64,000 bases of DNA from JAFAZJ01 sp964437145 (GTDB taxonomy: Bacteria; Pseudomonadota; Alphaproteobacteria; Reyranellales; Reyranellaceae), in contig CAYTFW010000009.1 in NCBI GenBank assembly GCA_964437145.1, positions 7,823-71,822 on the forward strand, in the 5' to 3' direction. Of this stretch, positions 1 to 8,610 are shown one piece after another. The notes below the pieces were generated by a model. That model saw nothing but the letters and a program-made list of their open reading frames with translations. It searched no databases and had not been told where the DNA came from. Position 1 is the stretch's first letter, and every line of letters begins with the position of its first letter. The position numbers were made by a program, and so were the translations under genes.

Positions 1-531
1 GCTGGGATGGCGCGGCGTCAGCAGCGGATCGCGCGGGAAGATCATCGCCCACGACACGTCGGTCGGCCGGCCCCACAGCTCGCCGTTGATGAAATTGGCC
101 ATGCGGCCGAAGAACAGGCCCTGCGGCGCGACGATGCCGATCACGTCGGCGAAGGCGAACAAATCGGCCTTCTGCTTGCGGGCATAGAAGATGATCGCCA
201 AGGTCACGCCGAGCAGGCCGCCATGGAAGGACATGCCGCCTTCCCACACGGTGAAGATCTTCAGCGGATTGGCGAGGTAGAAACCCGGCTTGTAGAACAG
301 CACATAGCCTAGCCGGCCGCCGAGGATCACGCCCAGCGCCGCCCAGAACAGGAAATCGTCGAGCGCCTTGGCGCTCATCACCCGGGGCGCCTGCTCGACA
401 ATGCGCCGGGCCATCAGCCAGGCGACGACGAGGCCGGCGATATAGGCCAGCGCGTACCAGCGGATGGCGAGCGGACCGATGGCGATCACGACGGGATCGA
501 TATCGGGATAGGGGATGACCGCGGGCAGCAT
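1..531 (-). CDS. lgt: Prolipoprotein diacylglyceryl transferase, 5' part only
   Basis: Inner-membrane enzyme that moves diacylglycerol from phosphatidylglycerol to the lipobox cysteine of prolipoproteins, the first step of lipoprotein maturation. The first 177 codons are visible and the rest runs off the left edge; the family is usually 260-300 residues. The visible part has hydrophobic helices and the key residues at the E. coli positions: His103 in the SFHGG motif, Arg143 in FFGRMANFINGE and Glu151 at its end. The start at 531 gives MLPAVIPYPDIDP, a usual Lgt beginning that runs straight into the first membrane segment. It lies downstream of hldD on the same strand with a 58-nt gap. Confidence 0.95.
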   Translation of the reverse strand, partial: MLPAVIPYPDIDPVVIAIGPLAIRWYALAYIAGLVVAWLMARRIVEQAPRVMSAKALDDFLFWAALGVILGGRLGYVLFYKPGFYLANPLKIFTVWEGGMSFHGGLLGVTLAIIFYARKQKADLFAFADVIGIVAPQGLFFGRMANFINGELWGRPTDVSWAMIFPRDPLLTPRHPS

Positions 532-589
532 GGGCGCGGGTGTAGCGGCCCATTCGGCGGCTGTCACGCGAGGCGTTGCCGCCGCCCAT

Positions 590-1579
590 TCAGCGATGGG
601 GGTCGGCCGCCGACAGATGGTCCTCGATATAGCGGCGCACGCCCTGCTCGAGCGTCGTGAACGGCGCCGTGAAGCCCGCCGCGCGCAGTCGTTCGACGCG
701 CGCCTCGGTGAAGTACTGGTAGCGGTCGCGGATCGCCTCGGGCGTGTCGATCCAGTCGATGGCGACGGGGCGGCCCATCGCAGCGAAGACGGCATGCGCG
801 AGGTCGAGGAAGCTGCGCGCCTGGCCGGTGCCGATGTTGAACAGGCCCGAGAGCCGCGGCTGGCGCCACAAGGTCAGCATGGCCTCGACGCAGTCGTCGA
901 CCCAGACGAAGTCGCGTAGCTGACCGCCATCGGCGTAGTCGGGATTGTGGGACCGGAACAACCGGGCGCGGCCGCCGTCGCGCACCTGCTCGAACAACGC
1001 CAGCGCGACGCTGCGCTGGCCGCCCTTGTGGTACTCGTTGGGGCCATAGACGTTGAAGAACTTCAGCCCCGCCCAGGATGGCGGCGCGGGCTCACCCGCC
1101 GAGACCATGCGCAGCACCTCGAGATCGAAGCGGTGCTTGCTGGCGCCATAGGGATTGAGCGGCTCCAGCCGGCGCAAGGCCTGGCCGTCGAAGGCGTCGT
1201 CGAAGCCCTGAGCGCCATCGCCATAGGTCGCCGCCGACGAGGCATACAGAAAAGGGATTCCACGCCGGGCGCAGAAGCGCCAGAGCCCGAGCGGCAGGAC
1301 GACGTTGACGCGCTCCAGCAGGGCGAGATCGGTCTCGGTGGTCGAGCTGATGGCGCCGAGATGGAACATCGCCTCGACGCGATGGCCTTCGCGCGCGAGA
1401 AAGTCCTCGAAAGCCTCAGGCGGCACGAAGGCCGCGAGGTTGCGCCGTTTGACGAGGTTGTGCCGCTTGGCCTCGTGGTCGACGCGGTCGATGACGACGA
1501 TGTCGCGCACGCCGGCTCGCTCCAGGTCCGCGACCAGACAGGAGCCGATGAAGCCGGCGCCGCCGGTGACCACGATCAT
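590..1579 (-). CDS. hldD: ADP-L-glycero-D-manno-heptose 6-epimerase
   Basis: NAD(P)-dependent short-chain epimerase, 329 residues, that converts ADP-D-glycero- to ADP-L-glycero-beta-D-manno-heptose for the LPS inner core. The Rossmann motif TGGAGFIGS is at residues 5-13. The extended-SDR catalytic residues are Ser114/115 and the Tyr144-x3-Lys148 pair in NPYGASK, close to the E. coli HldD positions. The motif DRYQYFTEA near residues 288-296 is typical of HldD rather than GalE. No other core-heptose genes (hldE, gmhA/B, waa) are in the window. It is transcribed divergently from ubiK, with 79 nt between the starts, and there is no strong Shine-Dalgarno before the start. Confidence 0.9.
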   Translation of the reverse strand: MIVVTGGAGFIGSCLVADLERAGVRDIVVIDRVDHEAKRHNLVKRRNLAAFVPPEAFEDFLAREGHRVEAMFHLGAISSTTETDLALLERVNVVLPLGLWRFCARRGIPFLYASSAATYGDGAQGFDDAFDGQALRRLEPLNPYGASKHRFDLEVLRMVSAGEPAPPSWAGLKFFNVYGPNEYHKGGQRSVALALFEQVRDGGRARLFRSHNPDYADGGQLRDFVWVDDCVEAMLTLWRQPRLSGLFNIGTGQARSFLDLAHAVFAAMGRPVAIDWIDTPEAIRDRYQYFTEARVERLRAAGFTAPFTTLEQGVRRYIEDHLSAADPHR

Positions 1580-1658
1580 GCCGGCGTTATAGCGCGGCCG
1601 CGGCGCTGGCGCGTATCGGCCTTGGCGCCTATATCGCAGGGACCCTCAGGAGGACGTC

Positions 1659-1925
1659 ATGCAGACGCGCAATCCCCTTCTCGATGACCTGGCCAAGGTA
1701 GCGGCCGGCGCCGCCGGCGCGCTGAGCGGCGTGCGCGAGGAGGTCGAGGCGCGGATCCGCGACCAGTTGGCCAAAATCCTCGACGGCATGAACCTGCCCA
1801 ACCGCGAGGAATTCGATGTCGTGCGCGCCATGGCGGTGGCGGCACGCGAGGAGAACGAGGCGCTGAAGGCGCGTATCGTCGAGCTCGAGGCGCGGCTGGC
1901 CAGGCTCGACCCGCCGGCCGGCTGA
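1659..1925 (+). CDS. ubiK: Ubiquinone biosynthesis accessory factor, UbiK/YqiC family
   Basis: Small 88-residue protein of the BMFP/UbiK family. In gammaproteobacteria UbiK helps aerobic ubiquinone synthesis by interacting with the lipid-binding protein UbiJ. It starts MQTRNPLLDDLAK, the family signature, followed by an amphipathic helix. The C-terminal half (about residues 45-82, with heptads such as ENEALKARIVELEARL) is a coiled coil expected to trimerise. A strong AGGAGG site precedes the start by 6 nt. The following gene is ybjN, the usual alphaproteobacterial partner. The alphaproteobacterial role is inferred from the family. Confidence 0.85.
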   Translation: MQTRNPLLDDLAKVAAGAAGALSGVREEVEARIRDQLAKILDGMNLPNREEFDVVRAMAVAAREENEALKARIVELEARLARLDPPAG

Positions 1926-2135
1926 GGCGGCCCGGACAGGCTCCGGATTAAAATCACGGAATCCACACGCTGGATTCTTGCGCGGGGAGTCCTGACGTGG
2001 CAGGCTATCGGTAGTGGGCGCCCAGAATACGCCCACAAGATTTGGAAACGCACTGGATGTCGTAGTGGTCCGCGCCTGCCGTCCAGCCCCTCGGGGGCGT
2101 GGCGGGCGCGTATGGGATTCGCGGGGTGGGCGATG

Positions 2136-2639
2136 GCGCTGATGCAACGGGAGCATAGCGAGCGACGGGCGCCCAATCCGCTTGAGCTGGTCGAGCGGGT
2201 CGTGACGGAAAACGAATGGCCCTTCGATCGAACCAGCGAGCAGGAGATCGCCGTCGAGGTCGCCGGCCGCTGGTGCGATTACCGGATGTTCTTCTCCTGG
2301 CGCGAGGACGTGAGCGCGCTGCATTTTACCTGCGCCTTCGACGCGCGCATCCCCAGCGAGAAGCACCGCGACGTGCACGCCCTGCTGGCCCAGATCAACG
2401 AGAAGCTTTGGCTCGGCCACTTCGACCTGTGGTCGGAGGAGGGCCTACCGATGTTCCGCCACTCGATCCTGCTGCGCGGCACGCGCGGGCTGTCGGTCGA
2501 GCAGCTCGAGGACCTCATGGAGGTCGCGATCGGCGAGAGCGAGCGTTTCTATCCCGCGTTTCAGTATGTCGTCTGGGCCGGCAAGACGCCCAGTGAAGCC
2601 CTGGCCGCCTCGATCCTCGAGACGGTCGGGCAAGCGTGA
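2136..2639 (+). CDS. YbjN domain-containing protein
   Basis: About 167 residues covering one YbjN domain (type III secretion chaperone-like fold), a sensory-transduction family of unknown biochemical role. The conserved core includes NEWPFDR, AGRWCDYRMFFSWR, LHFTCAFD, INEKLWLGHFDLWSEEG and a C-terminal ERFYPAFQYVVW segment. Starts at 2112, 2136 and 2145 are all in frame; 2136 is preferred because a GGGGTGGG stretch lies just upstream. In many alphaproteobacteria this gene sits between ubiK and proC; here proC is about 30 kb away. The 210 nt between ubiK and this start hold no gene I can support. Confidence 0.75.
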   Translation, partial: ALMQREHSERRAPNPLELVERVVTENEWPFDRTSEQEIAVEVAGRWCDYRMFFSWREDVSALHFTCAFDARIPSEKHRDVHALLAQINEKLWLGHFDLWSEEGLPMFRHSILLRGTRGLSVEQLEDLMEVAIGESERFYPAFQYVVWAGKTPSEALAASILETVGQA

Positions 2640-2739
2640 GTTCAGTTCCGACGCCCCCTCAGGACAACTAAGAGAACCAAAGAGGCGTCGCGCCGCGCCG
2701 GTCCCAGCCCTCTCCCCGGGGCCGGCGCGGTTGAACTCC

Positions 2740-3768
2740 CTATCGGGCGCCTCGGCGTCCGGCCTCCCTGAACGACACCATCCGCCCACGCGCCTCGTCC
2801 CATAGCCAGCAGCGCGGGGCACGCAGCCCGTCGCGCAGGCTGAGCGTGGCGACCGATCGCAGCGTGGCGTTGCCGGCATGGCATTTGGCCAGCCGATAAT
2901 TGGGGATCTTCGGGTTGAGATGGTGGACGTGGTGATAGCCGATGTCGCCCGTGAACCAGCGCAGCGGCTGCGGCAGTCGAAGATAGGAGGTGCCGCGCAA
3001 CGAGGCGGCGGTCGCCGTCCAGTCGACGCGGCGCAGCCAGGCGGCGGCCTCGAAGCGATGCTGCACCGAGAACAACCAGACGCCGGCGATCGCCGCCAGG
3101 GTGATGGTCGGCAGCTGGACACGCGCCATGGTGCCGAAGCCGACGCACAGGCCGAGAAGGACGAACAGCGTCACCAGCGACAGATTGGTCGCGTGCACCG
3201 AGCGGCGTTCGCGTCGCCAGGCGCCGGGCGTGTCGAAGGGCAGGCGATAGAGCAGCACGAAGACCAATGGCGGCAGCAGCAGATGCGCGATCAGCGGATG
3301 GCGGACGATCCGGTACGCCGCGCGCTTGCGGCGCGCCAGGCGAAGATACTCCGCCGTCGTCAGGCACGAGGAGTAGATGTCGGCGCCGCTTTCCCGGCGG
3401 TCGAGATTGTTCCAGTTGGCGTGGTGCCCGGCGTGCTGGCGGCGCCAATGCTGGTACGGCGTCAGCGTGACGAGACTGCAGAACCGGCCGACCCAATCGT
3501 TGACGCACTTGGAGCGGAACAGCGCGCCATGGCCGCAATCGTGCTGCAGGATGAAGATGCGCACGACGAAGGCGGCGGCGGGCACCGCCAGAGCCAGGGT
3601 CAGCCAGAACGAGATATGCGCGGTGAGGTACATCGCGGCGAGCAGCGCGAGGAAAGGCGCGAACGTCGAGACGAGCTGGAGAACCGCGCGCGACGGCTGC
3701 GCCGACTGGTGCGCGCCAAGCGTCCGGCGCAGCGCGGCGCTATCGCTCAACGCGGGGACAGGGTGCAT
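2740..3768 (-). CDS. Membrane fatty acid desaturase
   Basis: Integral-membrane di-iron desaturase, 342 residues. All three histidine boxes are present: HDCGH at 76-80, HAGHH at 112-116 and HHVHH at 279-283, with hydrophobic pairs around residues 35-72 and 160-230. The HDCGHG/HAGHH pattern and short length resemble the DesA/omega-type acyl-lipid desaturases that introduce a cis double bond into membrane lipid acyl chains. The double-bond position cannot be told from sequence. It is convergent with ybjN and followed, on the same strand, after the 61-residue ORF at 3799-3984. Being next to a cold-shock gene suggests, without proof, a role in low-temperature membrane adaptation. Confidence 0.85.
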   Translation of the reverse strand: MHPVPALSDSAALRRTLGAHQSAQPSRAVLQLVSTFAPFLALLAAMYLTAHISFWLTLALAVPAAAFVVRIFILQHDCGHGALFRSKCVNDWVGRFCSLVTLTPYQHWRRQHAGHHANWNNLDRRESGADIYSSCLTTAEYLRLARRKRAAYRIVRHPLIAHLLLPPLVFVLLYRLPFDTPGAWRRERRSVHATNLSLVTLFVLLGLCVGFGTMARVQLPTITLAAIAGVWLFSVQHRFEAAAWLRRVDWTATAASLRGTSYLRLPQPLRWFTGDIGYHHVHHLNPKIPNYRLAKCHAGNATLRSVATLSLRDGLRAPRCWLWDEARGRMVSFREAGRRGAR

Positions 3769-3798
3769 CGATGCCTCGACGGACAGTGTCGGCTTCGA

Positions 3799-3984
3799 TC
3801 AGGAAAGGTCTTCCTCCTTGACCATCCTCTCGACGCCGTTCTCGGCCGAACGCACGCGGTACTGATTCTGGTTGCCGGCCGGCGGCATGAGGCGCAACAC
3901 CTCGTAACGGCCCTGTGGCGTGCCGGCGAACTTCGGCGCCGCGACGCGGACGAACTGGCCGACCTTGAACTTGTGCTCCTTCAT
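3799..3984 (-). CDS. Small conserved hypothetical protein (61 aa)
   Basis: A 61-residue protein starting MKEHKFKVGQFVRV with a good GGGGAG ribosome-binding site 7 nt upstream. The sequence looks like a small beta-barrel: KVGQFVRV, then GRYEVLRLMP, then YRVRSAENGVERMVKEEDLS, as in other short alphaproteobacterial proteins of this size and pattern. It has no signal peptide, membrane segment or cysteine. It precedes the desaturase on the same strand by 30 nt, so they are probably cotranscribed. Function unknown. Confidence 0.6.
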   Translation of the reverse strand: MKEHKFKVGQFVRVAAPKFAGTPQGRYEVLRLMPPAGNQNQYRVRSAENGVERMVKEEDLS

Positions 3985-4434
3985 GTCGGTTCTCCCCTAG
4001 GCGCACGCAAAGGGGCCGCGCGCGCCGGCGCGTCGGCAGAAACCGCCTTGATCATCGAGCGCATAGGCCCCCTTCCATCGCAGGCGGGAGCACACAGTCT
4101 CTCAGCCACCGGCGCCGCGAAATCGTCCTGCCGGTGATGTCGGCATAGGCTCACGTTTCGCCCGCCGTGGCGAGGGTTGAATCCCGGAACCGGCGGTCAC
4201 GCGCGCGTAAGGCGGTTCCCGGCGCTGGTCGGCGCCTGTCCGGGCCGGTCCAGGGGGAAAGGGACTTGTCTAATGGCCGTGAACATGCGTATTGGCCGGA
4301 CGTTCGACCTCTTGGCCGCATTCGGCTCGCGGCGCGTCTTTGGCGTGCCTTGCGTTGGGACTCCCAGGCGATCGAGCCTGCGCGTTGCGACCGATGTCCA
4401 ACGCGCCCCGTGCCGACCGCAAAGGATACAGTCC
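3985..4434 (+). other. 450-nt intergenic stretch and long leader of the cold-shock gene
   Basis: No convincing gene. The right-hand half reads into the cold-shock ORF in the same frame from upstream ATGs (4177, 4273), but those extensions are not protein-like and a normal CspA start lies at 4435. Cold-shock mRNAs usually carry long structured 5' leaders, so part of this stretch is probably the csp leader. I could not assign a definite promoter. Confidence 0.4.
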
Positions 4435-4638
4435 ATGGCCAAGGGTACCGTCAAATTTTTCAACCAGACCAAGGGCTACGGCTTCATCCAGCCGAGCGAT
4501 GGGTCGAAGGACGTCTTCGTCCACATCTCGGCCGTGCAGCGCGCCGGCCTCGACGGCCTCAGCGAGGGCCAGACGGTGTCGTTTGAGGTCTCCATGGAGC
4601 GCGGCAAGCCGGCCGCGACCAATCTGAAGGCCGAGTAG
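4435..4638 (+). CDS. cspA: Cold-shock protein (CspA family)
   Basis: A 67-residue single cold-shock domain. RNP1 is KGYGFIQP (residues 13-20) and RNP2 is DVFVHISAV (about 26-34), which bind single-stranded RNA/DNA. The start MAKGTVKFFNQ is the classic CspA start, so I reject the in-frame N-terminal extension upstream. It is followed 36 nt later by an infA-like gene on the same strand, and the two may be cotranscribed. Expected to act as an RNA chaperone in the cytoplasm, induced by cold or constitutive. Confidence 0.92.
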   Translation: MAKGTVKFFNQTKGYGFIQPSDGSKDVFVHISAVQRAGLDGLSEGQTVSFEVSMERGKPAATNLKAE

Positions 4639-4674
4639 GCGCCACCGCATCAACCGCCGCACCCGCGAGGACAA

Positions 4675-4953
4675 ATGGCGAAAGAAGATCTGATCGAGTT
4701 CCAGGGCACGATCGCCGAGGCGCTGCCCGACGGTCGTTTCCGCGTCACCCTGGAATCGGGGTCGGAAATCATCGCCTACACCGCCGGCCGCATGAAGAAG
4801 AACCGCATCCGCGCCTTGGCCGGCGACCGCGTGACCGTGGAGATGACGCCCTACGACCTGACCAAGGGTCGCGTCATCTACCGGCACAAGGACGAGCGTC
4901 CCGGCTCCATCGGCGCCGCCGCCCCGCGCCGGCGCAATTTCGTGCGTCGCTAG
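4675..4953 (+). CDS. infA: Translation initiation factor IF-1 with C-terminal extension
   Basis: An S1-like OB-fold protein. Residues 1-72 match IF-1 throughout (MAKEDLIEFQGTI, ALPDGRFRV, AGDRVTVEMTPYDLTKGRV, YRHK). The classical factor is 72 residues; this one has 92, with a basic tail ending RRRNFVRR. IF-1 sits in the ribosomal A site during initiation. The ribosome-binding site is GAGGAC, 5 nt before the start. The pairing with a cold-shock gene and the tail suggest a second, stress-linked infA copy rather than the essential one, but this needs the rest of the genome. Its stop overlaps the convergent dehydrogenase stop. Confidence 0.85.
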   Translation: MAKEDLIEFQGTIAEALPDGRFRVTLESGSEIIAYTAGRMKKNRIRALAGDRVTVEMTPYDLTKGRVIYRHKDERPGSIGAAAPRRRNFVRR

Positions 4954-7400
4954 GCGCGCGCCGCCTTCGTATCGACCGGCGCCGCGAGCGATACCCGGCA
5001 GGGGAAGCGCTCGCAGGCGATCTCGACTTCCCACTTGCCCGCGCTGAGCCAGGCGGCGTCGACGCCGCCGTCGTGGCCGACATAGCCCAGCCCGACGCTG
5101 CGGCCCACCGTGTGCCCGAACATCCCCGAGGCGACGATGCCGGCGCGCTCGCCATCGCGCCAGATCGGCTCGTCGTGCAGCAAGAGCGGCTGGGGATCGT
5201 CGAGCACCAGCGACACCAGCCGGCGCTTCAGCCGCTGGCCGCGCGCCGGCAACAGCGCCTCTCGGCCGATGAAGCCACCGGGTTTGTTCCACGCCACCGC
5301 GAAGCCCAGCCCCGCTTCGAGCGGCGAGGTCTCGTCGGTGATGTCGTGGCCGAAATGGCGATAGCCGCATTCGAGCCTGAGCGAATTCATCGCGTGATAA
5401 CCCGCCAGCCTCAGGCCGAAGCGATCACCCGCTTCCAGCACGGCGTCGAACACGCCGGCGGCGAACTCCGCCGGGATGTAGAGCTCCCAGCCGAGCGCGC
5501 CGACATAGGTCAGGCGCGAGGCGCGCACGCGGGCGAAGGCGATGTCGATATCGCGCGAGGTCATGAAGCCGAAGCCCTTGGCGCTGAAATCCTCGTCCGG
5601 CGACAGCGCCGCCATCAGCTCGCGCGAGCGTGGCCCCATCACGCCCAGCACGACCTGGCCCGAGGTGATGTCGGTGACCGTGCAGCGCGATCCGCTGGGG
5701 ATATGTCGGCGCAGCCACACCAGGTCGCGCGTCTGGCACGCCGCCGACGTGACGACCAGGAACTCGGTCGCCGACAGGCGCGTGACGGTGACGTCGGCTT
5801 CGATGCCGCCGCGCTCGTTGAGCCATTGCGTATAGACGACGCGGCCCGGCTCGACGGCGATCTCGTTGGCGCAGATGCGGTTGAGAGCCGCCTCGGCGTC
5901 GACGCCTTGCACCAGGAACTTGCCGAACGAGGTCTGGTCGAACAGCGCCACGCTTTCGCGCGCCGCGCGGTGCTCCTCGCCCGAGGGGCCGAACCAGTTC
6001 TGCCGGCCATAGCTGTAGGCATACTCCGGCGCCATGTCGGGCGGCGCGAACCAGTTGGCGCGCTCCCAACCCGCGGTCTCGCCGAAGCAGGCGCCCATGA
6101 CGGCGAGACGATCATGCAGCGGCGAGCGCCGCGCGCCGCGCGCGGTCTCGACCTGGCGATAGGGCCAGTGCATGGCGTAGAGCAGCCCCAAGGTCTCGAC
6201 CGTGCGTTCCCGCAGATAGGCGCGATTGCGCTGGAACGGCATGACGCGGCGGATGTCGACGTCCCACAAATCCATCGGCGGATGGCCGTGCACGATCCAG
6301 TCAGCCAGCACCTTGCCGGCGCCGCCGGAGGACTGGATGCCGATGGAGTTGAAACCCGAGGCGACGAAGAAGCCCGGCAGCTCCGGCGCCTCGCCCAGCA
6401 GATAGCGATCGTCGGGCGTGAAGCTCTCCGGCCCGTTGAAGAAGGTGCGGATGCCGGCCTCGCCGAAGCGCGGCACGCGATGCGCCGCCTTCTCGAGCTG
6501 CGGCGCGATGTGGTCCATGTCGACCGGCAGGGTGCCGAAGGCGAAGTCGCCGGGCGCGGCGCGGTGATCCCAGGGCCGCGACACCGGCTCGAACCAACCG
6601 ACCAGCAGCTTGCCGGCGTCCTCCTTGAAGTAATTGGCGCCATCGGGATCGCGCAGCACCGGCGTGTCCGGCGACAGTCCGGCGATCGGCTCGGTGACGA
6701 CATAGAAATGCTCGGCGGCGTGCAGCGGCACGGCGACGCCGGCCATCTCGCCGACTTGGTGGCCCCACAGCCCGGCGCAGTTCACGACGATCTCGGTCGC
6801 GATGTCGCCCTGGGCCGTGCGTACGCCCGCGGCGCGGCCGTTGTTCTTGAGAATCCCGGTGACGGCGACGCCCTCGTGGATGCGCACGCCGCCGCTGCGC
6901 GCGCCGCGCGCCAGTGCCATGGCGGTGTCCACAGGATTGGTCTGGCCGTCCTTGGGGATGAACAGCCCGCCGACCACGTCGTCGACATTGAGCAGCGGCC
7001 AGCGCTCGCGCGCTTCGCTAGAGGTGAGTAGATGCGCGTCGAGGCCGAAATGGCGGGCCATCGAGGCGCCGCGTCTAAGCTCCTCCCAGCGCCCCTCGGT
7101 GGCGGCGATGGCGAGCGAGCCGCGCTGCTTGAAGCCGGTGGCGACGCCGGTCTCCAGCTCCAGGATCGAAAACAGCTCGGCGGTGTACTTGGCGAGCCGC
7201 GTGAGGTTGTGCGTCGCACGCAGCTGGCCGACGAGGCCCGCGGCGTGCCACGTCGTGCCGCTGGTGAGCTTCTGGCGCTCCAGCAGCACGACGTCGTGCC
7301 AGCCATGCTTGGTCAGATGGTACGCGACGCTCAGGCCGACGATGCCGCCGCCGATGATGACGACATGCGCGCTCACCGGCAGCGCGGCACCGGTACTCAT
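4950..7400 (-). CDS. FAD-dependent dimethylglycine/sarcosine dehydrogenase-like protein (DAO-GcvT)
   Basis: 816 residues with three parts. An N-terminal DAO/FAD domain (about 10-370) carries the dinucleotide motif IGGGIVGLSVAYH. A short FAO_M region follows, and the C-terminal half (about 430-810) is a GcvT/aminomethyltransferase domain with its C-terminal barrel. His52 in TTWHAAGL matches the histidine that binds FAD covalently in mammalian dimethylglycine and sarcosine dehydrogenases. The family oxidatively demethylates N-methylated glycines and passes the one-carbon unit to tetrahydrofolate in the GcvT domain. The exact substrate is not determinable. It follows two serine hydrolases with a 7-nt gap, so it is probably the last gene of a three-gene operon. 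Confidence 0.88.
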   Translation of the reverse strand: MSTGAALPVSAHVVIIGGGIVGLSVAYHLTKHGWHDVVLLERQKLTSGTTWHAAGLVGQLRATHNLTRLAKYTAELFSILELETGVATGFKQRGSLAIAATEGRWEELRRGASMARHFGLDAHLLTSSEARERWPLLNVDDVVGGLFIPKDGQTNPVDTAMALARGARSGGVRIHEGVAVTGILKNNGRAAGVRTAQGDIATEIVVNCAGLWGHQVGEMAGVAVPLHAAEHFYVVTEPIAGLSPDTPVLRDPDGANYFKEDAGKLLVGWFEPVSRPWDHRAAPGDFAFGTLPVDMDHIAPQLEKAAHRVPRFGEAGIRTFFNGPESFTPDDRYLLGEAPELPGFFVASGFNSIGIQSSGGAGKVLADWIVHGHPPMDLWDVDIRRVMPFQRNRAYLRERTVETLGLLYAMHWPYRQVETARGARRSPLHDRLAVMGACFGETAGWERANWFAPPDMAPEYAYSYGRQNWFGPSGEEHRAARESVALFDQTSFGKFLVQGVDAEAALNRICANEIAVEPGRVVYTQWLNERGGIEADVTVTRLSATEFLVVTSAACQTRDLVWLRRHIPSGSRCTVTDITSGQVVLGVMGPRSRELMAALSPDEDFSAKGFGFMTSRDIDIAFARVRASRLTYVGALGWELYIPAEFAAGVFDAVLEAGDRFGLRLAGYHAMNSLRLECGYRHFGHDITDETSPLEAGLGFAVAWNKPGGFIGREALLPARGQRLKRRLVSLVLDDPQPLLLHDEPIWRDGERAGIVASGMFGHTVGRSVGLGYVGHDGGVDAAWLSAGKWEVEIACERFPCRVSLAAPVDTKAARA

Positions 7401-7407
7401 GAAGACC

Positions 7408-8553
7408 TCATAGCGAACGATACACCGCGGCCTCGTAGTCGCGGAACAGGCCGATCACCTTGGGATCGAAGAACGGCAAGGTCTGCGTGGCGAAGACGCC
7501 GCCGATCTTCTTCGCCGGATCGGCCCAGAAATAGGTGTTGGCGAGGCCGGCCCAGGCGAGACTGCCGGGCGAGCGGCCCTGCGGCGTGGTGGCGGTGTTG
7601 ATCAGGAAGCTCAGGCCCCATTTGCACGCCATGCCCGGGAAGAAATCGGCGTCGGCGGAGAAAGGTGGCGCGGCGGTCTTCAGCGCCACCACGTTGATGT
7701 CGCCGATGTTGTTGCGCGCCATCTCGGCGAAGGTCTTGCGGCTCACCAATGGCGCGCCGTCGTTGAGCAGGCAGCGCACGTACTTCAGATAGTCCTGCAC
7801 CGTGCCGTAGAGCCCGCCGCCGCCCATATGGAACTCCGGCTCCTGCGGGATCTCGAACGGCATCGCGGCGAGCCTGCCGTCCTCGCCACGGGCGTGCATG
7901 CCGGAGAGCCGCTCGCGCTGCCCGGTGCCGAGCTTGAACGAGGTCGAGCTCATGCCCAGCGGCTCGAAGATATTCTTGCGCAGGAAGACGTCGAGCGTCT
8001 CGCCGCTGGCCGCCTCGACCGCCTTGCCGACCCAGTCGATGTTGATGCCGTAATCCCAGCGCGTGCCGGGATCGAAGGTCAGCGGCGTGCCGAGCGCGGC
8101 GTTCTGGCAGGAGATGATGCCGGGGATGCCGTTGGCCTCCATGTACTTGCCCAAATCCGCGTTCCAGATGTCGTAGGAGAAGCCGGCGGTGTGGGTGAGC
8201 AGCTGGCGCAGCGTGATGGCGCCTTTGGCCGGCCGCAGCTTCGGCTTGCCGCCGGCATCGAAGCCTTCGAAGACCTTCGGATTGGCGAGCTGCGGCAAGG
8301 TCTTGCCGATCGGCTCGTCGAGCGAGAGCTTGCCGCGCTCGACCAGCTGCATCGCCGCCGTGCCGGTGATCGCCTTGGTCATCGAGGCGATCCACACCAC
8401 GGTGTCCGGCGTCATCGAGGCGGGCTTGCCGGCCTCGCGCACGCCGAAGGCGCCTTCGTAGATGGTTCCCGAATCGGTGGTGGCGGCGGCCGCGACTCCG
8501 GCGGCGGTGCCGCGGTCGATGCCCTGTCTCAGAACGTCGTCGATGTCAGGCAT
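7408..8553 (-). CDS. Serine hydrolase, class C beta-lactamase/esterase family (copy 2)
   Basis: 381 residues, PF00144-type penicillin-binding-protein fold. The nucleophile motif is Ser57-Met-Thr-Lys60 and the likely catalytic Tyr168 is in RWDYGI; conserved LLTHTAGF and a C-terminal WAGLANTYFW segment are also present. No signal peptide is visible, so it is probably a cytoplasmic esterase/amidase rather than a periplasmic beta-lactamase. It is strongly similar along its whole length to the upstream gene (8611-9759), for example in VERGKLSLD, ITLRQLLTHTAGF and FAEMARNN, so this is a tandem duplication. Same-strand gaps of 57 nt upstream and 7 nt downstream indicate one operon with the dehydrogenase. 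Substrate unknown. Confidence 0.88.
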   Translation of the reverse strand: MPDIDDVLRQGIDRGTAAGVAAAATTDSGTIYEGAFGVREAGKPASMTPDTVVWIASMTKAITGTAAMQLVERGKLSLDEPIGKTLPQLANPKVFEGFDAGGKPKLRPAKGAITLRQLLTHTAGFSYDIWNADLGKYMEANGIPGIISCQNAALGTPLTFDPGTRWDYGINIDWVGKAVEAASGETLDVFLRKNIFEPLGMSSTSFKLGTGQRERLSGMHARGEDGRLAAMPFEIPQEPEFHMGGGGLYGTVQDYLKYVRCLLNDGAPLVSRKTFAEMARNNIGDINVVALKTAAPPFSADADFFPGMACKWGLSFLINTATTPQGRSPGSLAWAGLANTYFWADPAKKIGGVFATQTLPFFDPKVIGLFRDYEAAVYRSL

Positions 8554-8610
8554 GGCGTTGTCCTCCGCCGGGGCCTCGCCCGGCGAGGCGAGCCTACGAC
8601 GGACTGCGTC

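Noticed and set aside
4177..4434. N-terminal extension of the cold-shock protein
   Set aside because: The extension is not protein-like and the family start MAKGTVKFF is at 4435. The region is better read as the mRNA leader.
5073..7031. 652-codon plus-strand frame opposite the dehydrogenase gene
   Set aside because: Low-complexity translation without recognisable motifs, fully antisense to a conserved enzyme.
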